A stretch of DNA of 64,000 bases. It comes from Eublepharis macularius (taxonomy: Eukaryota; Chordata; Lepidosauria; Squamata; Eublepharidae). A model generated the notes under the pieces. The model was not told the DNA's origin. It worked only from the letters and a program-made list of their open reading frames with translations, and searched no databases. The DNA is taken from positions 35,386,001-35,450,000 of the forward strand of contig NC_072806.1 in the NCBI RefSeq assembly GCF_028583425.1. The letters are read 5' to 3'. The translations under genes and the position numbers were made by a program. Positions 31,850-43,896 of the stretch are shown here, one piece after another (position 1 is the stretch's first letter; every line of letters starts with the position of its first letter).

Positions 31850-32247
31850 TAGAGTTGCCGGGTCCCCAGAGTTCAAAGTGGGATATGTGCGGGGTGTGTA
31901 TGTGTGTGTGCAACAGAGATATCTACCTCCTGTGCACATGTGCTCTAGAACTCTTCTGCATCGTGCCGGGAATGGCTTCATTCCCAGCAAGATGTGGAAG
32001 CAATGAGTTATGTCAGGGTCTGATTTGGTAAAAATTGCCCTCCAATCTAGCATTTTTATCCAATCAGCCCCTGGTGCAATATCATTCCCAAAGTGATACA
32101 GAAGTGTTCCACAGCACACAGGAGTACACTCTGGATTTTTTTTTTTAAATTCCCCATGTCTTTCTACCCACAAGCTAGGTTAGAGGTGGGGGAAGTGGAA
32201 ATTGGGAATGGGGGATCCCCTGCCCCCATGGAGGAATGGTAACCCTA
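31850..32247. mobile_element. hAT-type MITE, family B
   Basis: The ends are TAGAGTTGCCGGGTCCCC and GGTAACCCTA. Flanks ATGTTGCA (31842-31849) and GTGTTGCT (32248-32255) match at 6 of 8 positions. Length is 398 bp. Confidence 0.75.
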
Positions 32248-32639
32248 GTGTTGCTGATGCTGTGACATCACTGCTAGGTGATCAGCCAGAGCTGATACAG
32301 CTCCCAGATGACACTCTAACAATTCCCCAACTCTATGGTAAGGACCATAGAGAATGGAGAAATAACTAAATGACTATGAGGTCATTTTCCTCCCCCCCCC
32401 TCAAGTGTGGGCAATGAAGGGTGAGGGCGGGAACTTGACAGCCACAGGAGAGCAAATGGGTTACCTTACCATATGTGTGAGAACGGGGGCCTAGTGAGCA
32501 ATGAGGGAGCCCGACAAGGGTGGAACTGATCAGTGGCAAGGCAAAGGTTTCAGCCTCACCCGGAAGCATTTGTAGCCATGGGAGGGTCAATAAGCAGCTG
32601 AGGAGGGCGGAGCCATGCTAAGCATGGGAGGAATACAGA
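32248..32639. other. Unassigned sequence
   Basis: No gene or named repeat; a C tract lies near 32392-32400. Confidence 0.35.
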
Positions 32640-32942
32640 GATGGCTTCCACACACATTGGATAATCCACTGTCAATACTCTTTAGTGAACATTTGGAACT
32701 GCTTTTCCATGGCCATTTCCACGCACGTTGAATAATGCACTTTCAATGCACTTTTGCAATCCTTTGGAAGTGGATTTTTTGTTCCACACATGGAAAATCA
32801 GTTTCAAATGTTCACTAACGAGTATTGAAAGTGGATTATCCAACGTGTGTGGAAGCAGCCCATGTGTGGAACAAAAAATCCACTTCCAAAGGATTGCTAA
32901 AGTGCATTGAAAGTGCATTATTCAACATGTGTGGAAATGGTC
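32640..32942. repeat. Composite palindromic MITE (GGCCATTTCCAC ends)
   Basis: 32711-32942 runs from GGCCATTTCCACGCACGTTG to CAACATGTGTGGAAATGGTC with inverted arms (GTTGAATAATGCACTTTCAA and its complement). A further arm at 32640-32710 (GGATAATCCACTGTCAATAC) repeats an inner segment. It is related to 11462-11606. Confidence 0.7.
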
Positions 32943-33712
32943 AGAATCTTTTCTGCTCCATTCTAGAGCCGTTCTAGAGCCTTTTGCTGAAGGGTATCAG
33001 GAACAGACCGGGAGGTTTCCGGTTCAAGCCACACTGGAAGGTTAGAGAAGAGCAAAACTGAAGAGGGGGAAAAAAGTAGAAAATAGGTTTGTAATGAAAA
33101 TGCCTTTTCAGCCGTAACTAAAGTGCCACTGCTGAGAGTCAGTAATTGGAATGCTGAGCAGTAGGTTGGGCTTAGGAAAGTAATAAGTACAGCAATCAGT
33201 ATTAAATAAAATGCATCTTCCTTTCGGGGGAAATGGGTTTTAAATCAAATATTCATGAATTGAGTAGTCTTTTTATTTGCAAAAAAGGGTCGCCCCCACC
33301 TCCCCCCATGCAAATATTTAAAAGACTCTTGTAGTTATCTGGGAGGAAAGCCCCTCCCAAAATTATAATAAAAAGGTTTTGTGGTCGTCGTTTGAACAAA
33401 GCTCTTGTCTGTGGCTTTCATGCAGCGAGGGTTATAGAAGTTTCTTCTTCTTGCTTATGTCTTTATTGACTGAACCCTCCCTATATCTGCATCTGAGGGT
33501 GGATCCAACCTGGAGCCATTTTGGACTGCCCTTCTCTAATGGACTTGGAAAAAATCCATGTTAAAATGGATGGGGAGGAGGAAAAGGATCTCTATGTCTG
33601 AATATGGGTGATCTGTGACTTTTGCAGTTTGGAAAAATCCAAGGTTCTGTTTTTGAAAACATAGTCTGCAGCGTCAGTCGCTTGCCATTGATTTATGTTG
33701 TTGTTGTTATTG
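32943..33712. other. Unassigned; possible conserved non-coding DNA
   Basis: No repeat recognised. 33060-33290 is AT-rich with homeobox-like TAATTG and ATTCATGAATTG words. No coding frame is supported. Confidence 0.3.
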
Positions 33713-33713
33713 T

Positions 33714-34215
33714 TGTTGTTATTTATTCAATTTATAGCCCACCCTCCCCGTGAGCGGGCTCAGGGCAGATTATAACAATATAATAATACAAAAATAGACA
33801 TTTAAATACATTAAAACCAGAGTCATCAATACAATTGAAATCCCAGGTGGCAGACCCCTCGACTCTTTCCCAACCAAAATATAAACAAAGGGGGGAGAGG
33901 GGGTACAAACTGATGTTGCCAGTGTGAATTCACATATAAGGGGGCAGAGGGTTAGGTAGCACCCCCCCCCCCTTGATGGGAGACTGGTAGGAAGGGATGT
34001 CTAAAAACCTTTAGACTGGAAAATGCTCTCCTTCTGTCTGACCCTGTTCCTTTGCGTGATGCTGCCCGTGTGGCAGGAGCACATTGTAGCATGCCCCCAT
34101 AAGGGGCAGCCTCAGATCAGCAGGGTCTTCTGACTTACTCGTTCTCAGACCCCCAGGCCCAGAAGGTGGGCCATGCTCTCCTGGAGGAGGAGCAGGATCC
34201 AGTTATGGTGGGGCT
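33714..34215 (-). mobile_element. LINE 3' end, antisense
   Basis: ATTTATTCAATTTATAGCCC, then ACCCTCCCCGTGAGCGGGCT and CAGGGCAGATTATAAC, is the reverse complement of the tail found at 17585-17660. The remainder to about 34215 lacks a readable frame, so its extent is uncertain. Confidence 0.5.
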
Positions 34216-34861
34216 GTCTGTCACACTTTGTCATTGAGCTATGTCTCAGCAGCGCAAGCTGGACTGCAGAAGTTCAGTTTCTAAGGTCGATCTCGCCAGT
34301 TGCAAACAGGGAGCTGATGGTTTGGTGAGCTATTTGGATGCATCTGAAAATCAAATTTTGCCCTGTTCACAATTTTTTCCTCTTGAGTCACACACAGTAC
34401 ACACCTGCACCATGTCTTCACAATTTAAAGCTTGAAGCATTTTACATGTATTTACAGTTGCACAGCTGGGTGCACTCAGCATGTTGGTTTGGGTGGGTTG
34501 GGGCCTGGTCACACAGCTCATGGGTTTACTGGAACTGCACCTGCCACAGAGTCACATGTCAAAATCAAAAACAAACGGTAGGGTTCCAGAACCAACCAGA
34601 CATCGACCAGAGGCATAAAGCCTCAGAACCCAAGAAAACACTACACGGTGTTAAATTACATACAAACTCTATTAGGTGCAATCAAAAATATGTGTACAAT
34701 GAATTACAGTGAATCCAATAAATATATATATCAAAACAATCTCATCAATCGTCCATTTGTTCTGCCACAGTACAGAGTCCAATCCTGGTAGGCAAACCTT
34801 CAGTGAATACCAAGTTCATATCCGAACTCCAATAATTTCACAGTCTGAATTGTGGCCTGAA
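34216..34861. other. Unassigned sequence
   Basis: No gene or named repeat is recognised. Confidence 0.35.
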
Positions 34862-34993
34862 TGTTCAACCAGAAGACTGGCCAGGAGATTGGCATGTTCA
34901 ACCAGAAGACTGGCTAGGAGATTGGCATGTTCAACCAGAAGACTGGCTAGGAGATTCGCATGTTCAACCAGAAGACTGGCCAGGATGAGACTG
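34862..34993. repeat. 33-bp minisatellite, about 3.9 units
   Basis: Units begin with TGTTCAACCAGAAGACTGGC at 34862, 34895, 34928 and 34961, exactly 33 bp apart. The unit is 11 codons long, so the plus frame reads the 11-residue repeat STRRLARRLAC without a stop. Confidence 0.9.
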
Positions 34994-35028
34994 AAATATA
35001 GGGCTGGGAAGAGAAGATTCTGGATTAA

Positions 35029-35727
35029 TTGGAAACAATTCAAAATTACTTTATGAGACAGATCCTCGTGTTGCCAAAGGGTTCTCCGGTTGCACTAATG
35101 AGGGCTGAGCTTGGTATTCCTTCTCTGAAAGTTCGGGCAAATTTTAGAGTTCTGTCTTACTGGAAGAAAAATCTAGAGTGCCTTCAGGATTCATTGGGAG
35201 GCCAAAGTTTCTGTTCTCTTTTGAATTATGTTAAAACCTATCAGGAATATCTGGAATTTATACAGTCCAAGTATGTAATACCGAATGACCTGATCAGATC
35301 TAATAGATCAGGTCATGAGCTGAGGGATTGGGTCTTTAAAATGGGTGGGAATATAGATCGATATGCAATTTTTCAATCTAAAGTGGCCCTTTCTTTCGAT
35401 TTTTTTAAAAAAGATCATACTAGGTCACCATACATCAGGAGGACCTTAACAAAAAGGAAATTAAGGATGGCCTTTACCAGTTTAAGATTTCAAGCTCTGC
35501 CTTCTGTGGTACGTATGGGCCACTTTTTAAATGTTCCCGCCCCTCTACGATTTTGTTTGTGTGGTATGGGAGAAGTAGAGGATTTGATTCATTATGCCCT
35601 GAGATGCTGTCTCCTTTCGGACCCCAGAAACAAATTTATTTCTAATATTTTGTCCTTGCAGGAAGGGTTTTCAGATATGGAAAAAGTAATATTTTTGTTA
35701 GCTGATGAGGACTCTTTATCTTTCTAA
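35029..35727 (+). pseudogene. LINE ORF2 C-terminal fragment with CCHC-like motif
   Basis: A 232-codon frame without a proper start. It contains LPKGSPVALMRAELGIPSLK, RTLTKRKLRMAFTSLRFQ and a CLCGMGEVEDLIHYALRCC block, a Cys-Cys-His-Cys arrangement near the end of many non-LTR retrotransposon ORF2 proteins. A related block (CPCGRIQPESILHVLFYC) is on the minus strand at 50598-50876. No reverse transcriptase catalytic motif is present, so the copy is 5'-truncated. Family is not assigned. Confidence 0.7.
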
Positions 35728-36345
35728 TAGAGTTGCTTTGTATGCATTGGCGGCAAGAAAGGTTAGATTGAAATGTATGGTATAATAGTACAATTGTGTT
35801 GTGAATATGTTTTAATCTGGTCCTTCTGACCCTATTTGTCTGTGTTTTGTATTATGGTGTATTAAATTGTGATGCCCTATGGGCAGAGGTCATTTCATAG
35901 AACTCATTGGCATAACTCATTAGCACAATTCATCAGCATATGCCATGCCCCTTGACAGCACCAGAAGTATGTCATTAACATAACTGATTTGCATATGCCA
36001 CACCCCCTGACATCACCTATCCTGGCTGTTTTAGACCCAATCCTGGCCATTCAGGGCCAAATTGGGCCAAAATGGCAAAAAAGGGTCTGAAAATGGCCAA
36101 AAAGGGCCCAAAATGGTCAGGATCGGGCTGCTGCTGAGTGGGAGAGTGATCCAGCACCTGTCAGAGGCCATATCCGGGCTGTTTTGGCCCCAATCCAGGC
36201 TGAAATGCCCAAAATGGCCGAGAGTCAGGTGGGCAGGGCCACCTGACATGTGACCTCTTTGGAGAACTGCCGGAACTGCGTTCCTGCACGTTCCCCCTCG
36301 AAATGAGCCCTGCCTATGGGTGATTCAATAAACTACAACTACTAA
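35030..36345 (+). mobile_element. 5'-truncated LINE with a hAT element in its 3' tail
   Basis: The coding fragment is followed by a 3' untranslated region ending in TGTGATGCCCTATGGG, interrupted by the hAT at 35884-36312. It resumes as TGATTCAATAAACTACAAC at 36321. The tail resembles those near 9940-10075 and 49190-49290. Confidence 0.65.
35884..36312. mobile_element. hAT-type MITE (CAGGGCTCATTTC ends)
   Basis: The ends are CAGAGGTCATTTC and GAAATGAGCCCTG. The exact 8-bp TSD CCTATGGG lies at 35876-35883 and 36313-36320. It is 429 bp. The interior is rich in GGCCAAAATGG and GGCCCAAAATGG words and carries GTCAGGTGGGCAGGGCCACC. A half copy is at 59300-59484. Confidence 0.93.
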
Positions 36346-37633
36346 GGATGAAGAAGGCCGCCAGATACATCTGCGTATACCACTGAGAGGCTGATACAAC
36401 TGTTTCCTTTATGTCAGGGGGATTCTGTTGCAGAAACTCTCTCTGGGGGCAGACAGAAGTTTTGAAAATTAAAGACTCTTGAGCTATGGCAGATGCAGCA
36501 AATACCATTATGAAAGGGAATTGTGGTTTTTGCTTTTCAGGAGAGGGGTTATATCATCCCAGGCCCTGCAGCCAATGGAAAAGGCTGCCTGCTCATTTGG
36601 CAGTTCATCCATAACAACTTCTAATTTCTTGGCTACTATGGAGTACTTCCCTCCTCACCATGTAGTGATTGCAACCCAAGACAGAGAAGTTTTATATCTG
36701 TCACAGAGCCGACATGGAACTGCACCAGTTTTCATAAATGAGCTTCAGCATTCTGTGGGTTCTGTTATTGGAGGATGATTCCCTAATTGTTGCTTTCCTT
36801 TCCTCCTGCATCAGTATGATCATCTCATCCCATCCCACATGTTGTGCAGGCAGAGGGGTGGATCCTACTCCTACCCTATCATCCCACTGAGCAAAGTCTG
36901 AAGCCGTCCTGTGACCGAAGAAGCCTTCATCCAACTTAAGCGGCTGTTCCTTTGGTGAAAGAGCCACTTAAGTGACAGGGAAGCTCCCTACGCTGGAGGA
37001 AAGATGGTTGGAGCCCCCTCAGGTATTCATGTTTAGAGAACTATTTTTAGTTGCTCTTTCCCAGAACTGCGGTCTTCACTCTTTCAAAAAACAGGGGCCT
37101 GCCTTTAATCCCAGAGGGCAGGTTGGAGCCCAGTAAGCTGCAGGCACACAGCACAAAATCACAAGGCATCAGTCACCTGACAGGAAGAGGTGGAGCCAGA
37201 GTCCTCGAACCTGCTTGTGCTAAAAAGCGAATCCTCGCACCTCCAGGTGACTTTGCTCTGCCATCTTGTTCTTTCTCTGAGGATAGAGATGAAGGACATG
37301 TTGTGTCCTTGCTGCCTATAGATACGTACTAGTGGCAAAAGCATCCAGACATCATCAAAAATGGCAGCTGCATGCGGTCTTGTAACACCTCATTTGGGGG
37401 TTCCATGATGACCCACATGTGAGTCCAGATCCATGGGGTGAAGACTTCCGTGCTAGAAGCTGTGCCTCCTGAAGGAGAATGCTGAGTTGTGTGAATTCAG
37501 TGGTTTCGCCATCATGCCTGTGAAATTCCAAACAGGGCACAGAACTCTGCATTAGGGATGTAGCACTTTTTGCAGCCCCAACCATTCCAACGTGAACATT
37601 TCAATTATTATTCTCCCTTGAACGAATTGAACC
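36346..37633. other. Unassigned sequence
   Basis: No gene or named repeat is recognised. The 99-codon frame at 36479-36778 has no recognisable domain. Confidence 0.4.
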
Positions 37634-37639
37634 CTCAGA

Positions 37640-37870
37640 GCTGCTATAACACAGTGGTTAAGTGGTTTGGCTGTGACTCAGCACTCTACTGGTTCTACTC
37701 CCACTCCTGCCATGAGCTCAGCAGGTGGCCTTGGGTCCCCAGCTGTATTGTGGGGATAATAATAACATTAACTTGTTAACCACTCTGGGCTGGGCACTGA
37801 TCTGTCTAGAAGAGTGGTATGTAAGCACAGCTATTATTATTATTGTTATCATTATTATCATCAATTATTA
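37640..37870 (+). mobile_element. MIR-like tRNA-SINE, diverged copy
   Basis: ACACAGTGGTTAAGTGG, GGTGGCCTTGGGTCCCC and GGGGATAATAATAACATTAA appear in the order of the type A SINE, with an ATT-rich tail. It is more diverged than the other copies. Confidence 0.7.
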
Positions 37871-38817
37871 TTGTGCCATTTTCTGTATCCCTTTTTTAAA
37901 AAGACATATAATGTTGATGGCATATAGATATAAAATGCATTTTAAAAAGCCATAACGTTGCTGTAAAATAGAATTTATAAAAAAATGAATTGGGGATGCA
38001 AGCAAAGGAGAGTGTGAAAGGAGAAGTTTCACAATGACAAAACAAAAACAAAACATTTAAAAGGTGCATATTTGTGCATCGCTGTTCTACATGCTAACAA
38101 ACATTTTAAAAATATTTTGCAGATTTGTATTTATATGATTTTATTTTTGAAAAATGTCTAGGTTTTATGGCTAGGAAGATGAGCTTGGAAAGAAATTGGT
38201 AATTCCTGGCCGTGTAATGAGGTAAGACGAGGCAAGATTTCTGCAATCAGGTGATAGAGTTTCAGTACCGCTTGTCACTTACCGAAGCCCGTGTGCTCCG
38301 ATATGTGCAAATGAGGTGTATATGAACACTGTAGATTGTAAAATGTTGTATGTATATGCACATAGCTACTGTACATTATAAAAGTAATTCTTGGAGTGAA
38401 GACTGCAACCCTAAGTACCTTCACTTCATGTGCAGCTTTCCTGCTCTGTTTATAATACTAATGTATACCTGTGCTTTGGCAACACATTTCAAAAAAGCAG
38501 TATTGATGGGATCGTATATAAGATTGCATCAAAATGATTTTCTTGGGGCAGTTTTTTGAAATTCAGAATATGCAAGTCCTGCAAATACTGATATATTAAC
38601 ATGCACTGGTGTGATTCAGGAAGTGTGGGTTTTGTTAAATTACAATAATAAGCAGTAGAAACACATAACAAGAATCTCTTCAAGTTAGGGCTCTTGGGCT
38701 TCCTGCTATGGCAGCCCTCTTGTCTTGCTGCCACTCCAAACGGCTCCAGGAGAAACAAAAAACCTGCAGTGTCAGTAGTGTTGCTGTGTCAGTTCTGGGG
38801 AATCCCAGAAGTGACAT
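37871..38817. other. Unassigned AT-rich sequence
   Basis: No recognisable repeat or gene. Could include conserved non-coding DNA; not testable here. Confidence 0.35.
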
Positions 38818-38964
38818 AAGGTAGCTCTAGGAACTGCTGGAAACTCTATGGCAAAACCATAGAGCCTCCAGCATTTCCTAGAAATATATAACAAGAATCC
38901 CTTAAAATTAGGGCTGCCAGAAACTTAATGGCAAAACCATAGAGTTTCCAGGGATTCCTAGAGC
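38818..38964. repeat. Inverted repeat with 35-40-bp arms
   Basis: TAAGGTAGCTCTAGGAACTG at the left is inverted as AGGGATTCCTAGAGCTACCT at the right. CTCTATGGCAAAACCATAGAG forms a small internal palindrome twice. No TSD found. Confidence 0.65.
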
Positions 38965-40320
38965 TACCTTATATCATTTCTAGGTTTTCCCCAAAAGGAA
39001 CATGGAGACACCACCGATGCTGTGCCCCCCATTTGCCCACCCCAGCCCTCCTGTTGGTTGCCAGGCTGAACCTATTTAAAACCAAAACCAGAACTGTACT
39101 CAATATTCCCGCCTCCACTTCCACATCTCCAACAAACAACAACAATTTAAGAGTCCTCTGAAAAAAGACCTTCCTGGTAGCCCTTCTAAAGTAGATCAGA
39201 AAGAAGAGTGCCTCTTGATTCAGACAGAAGTATGGCAATGGTGAATATAGCAGGAGACATGTGCACCAGTCGTACGTAGAGTAAGATCAGAAATGATCAC
39301 TAGCAAGATGTGACGATACCAGTGTCATCTTCAACAAGTTATACCTTCTATGTCTCTTGAAGTCAGCGGGCTTAGAAAGGCTTCATTCTGCTTAGGCCCA
39401 CACTGTTTCATTCACTTAAGGGATCAAGCCAATTTATTGCTGCACAAACAACATTACCAAGTATGTGCATTTTACAGTAAAAAGAAGGAAATGATGCAGA
39501 AAGTGAAATATTGTAGAGCTGATTTGCACCAAGGGAAAATGAGACAGAAACAGGGACTTCTTGGGCTCGGGAAAGCAGGAGTGGAACACTGGAAACCTTG
39601 CCCAGGAATACCAAAAATCTCATCCATTTGAAAGATGCTGCAGAGTCAGGCGAGAATCTGTGTTTGGATTGTGTGGCCGTCGGTTCCGTTACCTGTTCTG
39701 AGAAAACAAAAAGGCAAAGATGAGCAAGAAATGCCTTTGTGGAGGAGGAGGGGTAAGGAAGGAAACTACTGTGCGTCTCTAAGAGCTTGCATGCTACATT
39801 AGCCTTCCTTTCCTCTCCTTCTTGCACTCCCCACCCCAAAGCAAAATTAATTATTGGGAGGTGATGTTTCTTTAATGAACATCATTTAATTTAAAAAAAA
39901 AAGAGCGGTGTGTTACCATTAGGTTTCTTGCAGTGGTAATGGAAGTGCATTCCTTAAGTGAAATTCACCTATTGTTTCGCAGTCGGTGGTATTCGAGGTG
40001 GCAGTGAGGCATCTTCTGTTTGGGAACATGCTGCGAAAGGGGGAGCCTTGGCCCTTCCAAACCACGTTGGAGGTATGCAGAAAGAGAGCTCCAAAGGCAG
40101 GCGTCTCTTGGCCAGTGGGGGACACTGCTTGTCTGTCAGCCGAATATTTGCTTGGCGTATTTCTCAATATAGAAGTCACCAGCAATGCCAAGGCTGAGAT
40201 TAATCATCGTGGTGAAAGAGAAAAGGAGGGGCATCAATTTCTCTTTGCGGGCTGATTTTCCATACGAAGGGGAAAAAGTCAACAAGGCTAGCTTGAAAAT
40301 TGGGACTATACCAAATATTC
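38965..40320. other. Unassigned sequence with a type 3 palindrome fragment
   Basis: CTTGAAGTCAGCGGGCTTAG at about 39356 belongs to the short palindromic repeat (type 3). No gene is recognised elsewhere. Confidence 0.4.
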
Positions 40321-40450
40321 ATTTGTTTATTATTATTTATTTATTTTATTTGACTTATATCCCACCCTCCCCACGAATGGGCTCAAGGCGGCTCATGTCA
40401 TAATTAAAACACAACAATTTAATAGTCAACTTTAAAAACAGATTTAAAAA
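40321..40450 (-). mobile_element. LINE 3' tail, antisense
   Basis: TTATTTATTTTATTTGAC followed by TATCCCACCCTCCCCACGAA and GGGCTCAAGGCGG is the same tail as at 33714 in antisense. Confidence 0.55.
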
Positions 40451-41039
40451 CTTATATTAAAATACTCTGGCGCCATTATATATAGACAATATATATATAG
40501 ACAATAATTTGATATTTTGGATTGGCTTGGCTTTTAGAAGAGTGGAAATTAATGTCGTAAACTACTTAGTTTATGCCAATATCATCACCTTCCCAAGTTC
40601 TGTTCAGCGGCACCAAAATCAATGGGCTCAGAAGAGTATAACTGTTTAGGGTAGCGTTGTTCACCTCCTGGCTGACCTCATCTATTCATCTATTCATCGT
40701 TTTATTCACTGGCTTAAAAATGTCTGCCCCCATCCTTCAATGACAGCATGGTCCTATGTGGCTGGGGGATGGTTGTGAATCACAGGATGAAAGGGATGAC
40801 AAGGTAACATTGAGCATTTAACTTGATTTTGGCTATGTGATGATGACACCATTGATGGCAAATGAGGGCAATGGAGAAGGTGATGGGGCAAAAAACGCGT
40901 CTCTCCTCCAAACTTGCGTGGAAAAACAGTTAGTAGCTTTGGCTCAGCAGTAAACTGGGGATGCCTCTAAAGTTCTCTGAAAATTCAGGTCGTCCAAAAT
41001 GAGGCTGGCCGTCGGTTGACAGGGGTCAGCTGCTGTGGA
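40451..41039. other. Unassigned sequence with a type 3 palindrome fragment
   Basis: CAATGGGCTCAGAAGAGTAT near 40620 is a half of the type 3 palindrome. Nothing else recognised. Confidence 0.4.
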
Positions 41040-41340
41040 TACATTATGCCAATCTTGATCCAGCCTCATTGGTGTCTAATTCATTTCTGGGGCCCATTCA
41101 GAGTGCTGGTTGTGATCTGCAAAGCTCAAAACAGTTTGGTGCTAGGGTTGCTCAAAGACCCCTTCTCCAAAAGAAACCTGTGCATGAGCTTCAGTCAGCT
41201 GGACAAGTCCCATTTTGTGCCCTGTAAGTTTCAGAAGTCTGAGTTTGTTGGACAAGTTCAGAGTAGTAGCAACAAGGCAGGGACTCTGGTTGATGCTAGA
41301 CAGGCCATCTTAAAACAGCTGTTAAGTGGCAGCCTGAAGA
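41040..41340 (+). mobile_element. L2-like LINE ORF2 fragment
   Basis: The frame reads HFWGPFRVLVVICKAQNSL, GLLKDPFSKRNL and SHFVPCKFQKSEFVGQ. These are a diverged version of the 'HWLP...FKVL...GPAYL' segment of L2-like ORF2. It is short and has no 3' tail. Confidence 0.5.
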
Positions 41341-42875
41341 CTGTAGCATCATGCAAGGGATTGGACTAGATGACCATTGGTATCTCTTTGACCTCTGTTT
41401 CCATCTTTTACCATTTCAGTCATCCCCCCCCCCCCTATAACTTCCAGAAATCAAGGCTTGGAAGGCTTTGCAATGTTATTGTTGTTGCCTAGCAACCCCC
41501 AAATGGCCCTCAAGACCTCAAAACAGAATCTCATGACATCTCAATGGTTTTCATATCTTAAAACTACAGGCACTGCTAATATTATTTTGCAGGGGAGAGG
41601 GGTTAACTCACTTTTTTAACATACAGATTCAGATCCACAGAAAAATCCCCCCCCAACTGTCCCTGAACCCAGTGTGTGGATTTTTTGATTCATGATTTGT
41701 GGCAAGGTTAAGAATTATGACATGCCCCATTAACATCATTAAAATGTATCTGATGAAAAAGCAAGCACCAATTTTCATGCGAGTATTTATACTGAATTTT
41801 GATCCTGTGGTTGCCGAGGGGTGGGGTTAAGGGGATGATCAACATTTTGCCCCGAGTATGGACAAACCATAATTTGAACTTTCCAATTGAATTAGGGTTG
41901 TTATGAAATTCAGTAACACCTACTTTGGGGTTGTGCAAAAATTCTGAGTTGTAAGCAACCCCCTGAATTTTGGTTACCCACCCCTCTGTAATTTGGCTCT
42001 GCACAAGAGCTGGTTGTAACTAGGTTGCCAATTACTTCTTCCTACCATTTCCATTCTGGAATTGGCTCAGGAGTCAGAAAATGCCAAGGGGTCAGATGGC
42101 TTGCACAAACAATCTGTCCTGTAACGAACCCTGCCAGCTGACTCTTAAGGTTTCAAATGTATCTGAGAGGCAGGCGGGGGTGAAAAGCAGCAGCTTCCAT
42201 TGCCTTGCAGATGATAACCTTGCTTGCATATTATCCCAAACTGAAATCCTACTGTTTTTAATTAGCGTGCTGCAATATTTTTTTTGAAAGGAAAAGGAAG
42301 CCCCACCATCTCTCTGAAGAGAAGCCGCAAACCGGCACAGAGGACTCGGTCCAACTCTCCCCCAAAGCTTTAATAGATTTTTAAATGGGGTTATTAACAC
42401 CTCCTTTGGATTATTTTTAGGGAAGCTAATTATAAAAAACAAAACCTGGCTAATTGGGTTTTCTGAACTCCCCTTAACATCAGGTGAAAATAGATCATGC
42501 AAAAACAGGAGGATACAGGAACTGGGGGAAGGAGGGTGCCAATCTCTAGGAAAGAATCAATGTACATTCTTGCTAAGACAATTGGATAATTGCTACTTTA
42601 ATTATTGGCATCGCCACTCCCAATGCTTATCAGGAAGGCTCAAGTGACTTGGCCAGCCTGAAAAGTGACAAAATAATTTATTTCCGGGACTTCTTGGTAT
42701 AATCGTGTGGTGCTAGTGCTGGCCATTGCCCAACCTCTAATGAAAAGCTGGCCACCGGTAAAAAGTTGGGGCTTCATTACCTGTAAAAACAACAACCTTG
42801 CTCAGCTTTTGAAAAAGAAAATGGTTTATGTTTATTTTAAGAGTCGTATAATTTTTACAGCAGTTAATATCATTC

Positions 42876-42877
<2 letters not shown>
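41341..42877. other. Unassigned; possible conserved non-coding DNA near 42200-42660
   Basis: No repeat recognised. C runs occur near 41427 and 41647. 42230-42660 is AT-rich with several TAATTA and CAATTG words. No gene is supported. Confidence 0.3.

Positions 42878-42969
<92 letters not shown>
42878..42969. repeat. (AT)n microsatellite
   Basis: About 46 perfect AT units. The encoded YIYIYI frame is an artefact. Confidence 0.97.
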
Positions 42970-42971
<2 letters not shown>

Positions 42972-42985
42972 GAACAAAAAAGAGG

Positions 42986-43240
42986 AGATCCAGTTTGGTG
43001 TGGTGGTTAAGAGTGGCAGGACTCTAATCTGGAGAGGCAGGTTCAATTTCCCCCTTCTCCACTTGAAGCTAGCTGGGTGATCTTGGGTCAGTCACAGCTT
43101 CTCGGAGCTCTCTCAGCCGTACCCACTTCACAAGGTGATTCTTGTGGGGATAATAATAACATACTTTGTAAATTGCTCTGAGTGGGTGTTAAGTTGTCCT
43201 GAAGGGCAATATATAAAATGAATGTTGTTGTGTTGTTATG
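42986..43240 (+). mobile_element. tRNA-derived MIR-like SINE (type A)
   Basis: GATCCAGTTTGGTGTGGTGG, AGGTTCAATTTCC, GTGATCTTGGGTCAG and GGGGATAATAATAACATAC, with a GTTGTTGTGTTG tail. It starts just after the AT microsatellite. Confidence 0.85.
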
Positions 43241-43589
43241 ATTATATTGGATTTTGGGTTATATGCAACCAACTACAAGCAGGCCTCTGCTCATGGCATG
43301 AAGTTTTCCCACCTGCCCCTTCTAGCTGCAGCCCTCTCCCCCCATCCCCACCACTTCCCCCAGGGTTCAGGAAATTCCCAGAAACAACAGGAAACTGGTG
43401 AAAACCTATAAGGCTTTTCTGTACAAACTCATCTTGAATGTGGTGTTCTTCTCTTTATTGTTGTCACTGCCCCTGATCTGTAAGAGCAAGCCAACAGAAT
43501 ACTTTACCTTATGCAAAGCACGGTAGCTCAGTCAGGGGTAAAGTAGAATGATGCTATTGCATTGATTTTTCAATCACTCCATTCGTTAC
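43241..43589. other. Unassigned sequence
   Basis: No gene or named repeat is recognised. Confidence 0.35.
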
Positions 43590-43893
43590 TAGTTAGTTTT
43601 TAGCTTCAGTTCAAGGTGCTGGTTATGACCAGTAAAGACTTCCATGGCCCAGGACTTGCATATATACAGAGCCACCTGCTCCCTTTCCTCTCTGCTTCAT
43701 CAAGTCAGACAAGTCAGATCTGTTAGTGCCCACGCCGAGGCCTACTCAGTGGTGGCTCCTACCTGGTGGAACAACTAACCTGAGAACTTTAGGAATGCCC
43801 CATGATCCACCTCCTTCAGACTTTGTAAAACATATTTTTAAAAGGATTTTTTTGTCAATTGGGTTGATGTTTTAATATTTTATTGATTTTAAA
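43590..43893 (+). mobile_element. L2-like LINE ORF2 fragment, decayed
   Basis: The plus strand reads FKVLVMTSKDFHGPGLAYIQ and later a tryptophan-rich WWLLPGGTTNLRTLG stretch. This parallels the L2-like C-terminus at 16985. A fold-back element begins at its tail. Confidence 0.5.
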
Positions 43894-43896
43894 TAT

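Noticed and set aside
34862..34993. Regular 33-bp repeats suggesting a CRISPR array
   Set aside because: Units are directly adjacent without unique spacers and the genome is eukaryotic; it is a minisatellite.
42707..42970. Frame of 87 codons ending in repeated YI residues
   Set aside because: It is the (AT)n microsatellite read in frame.
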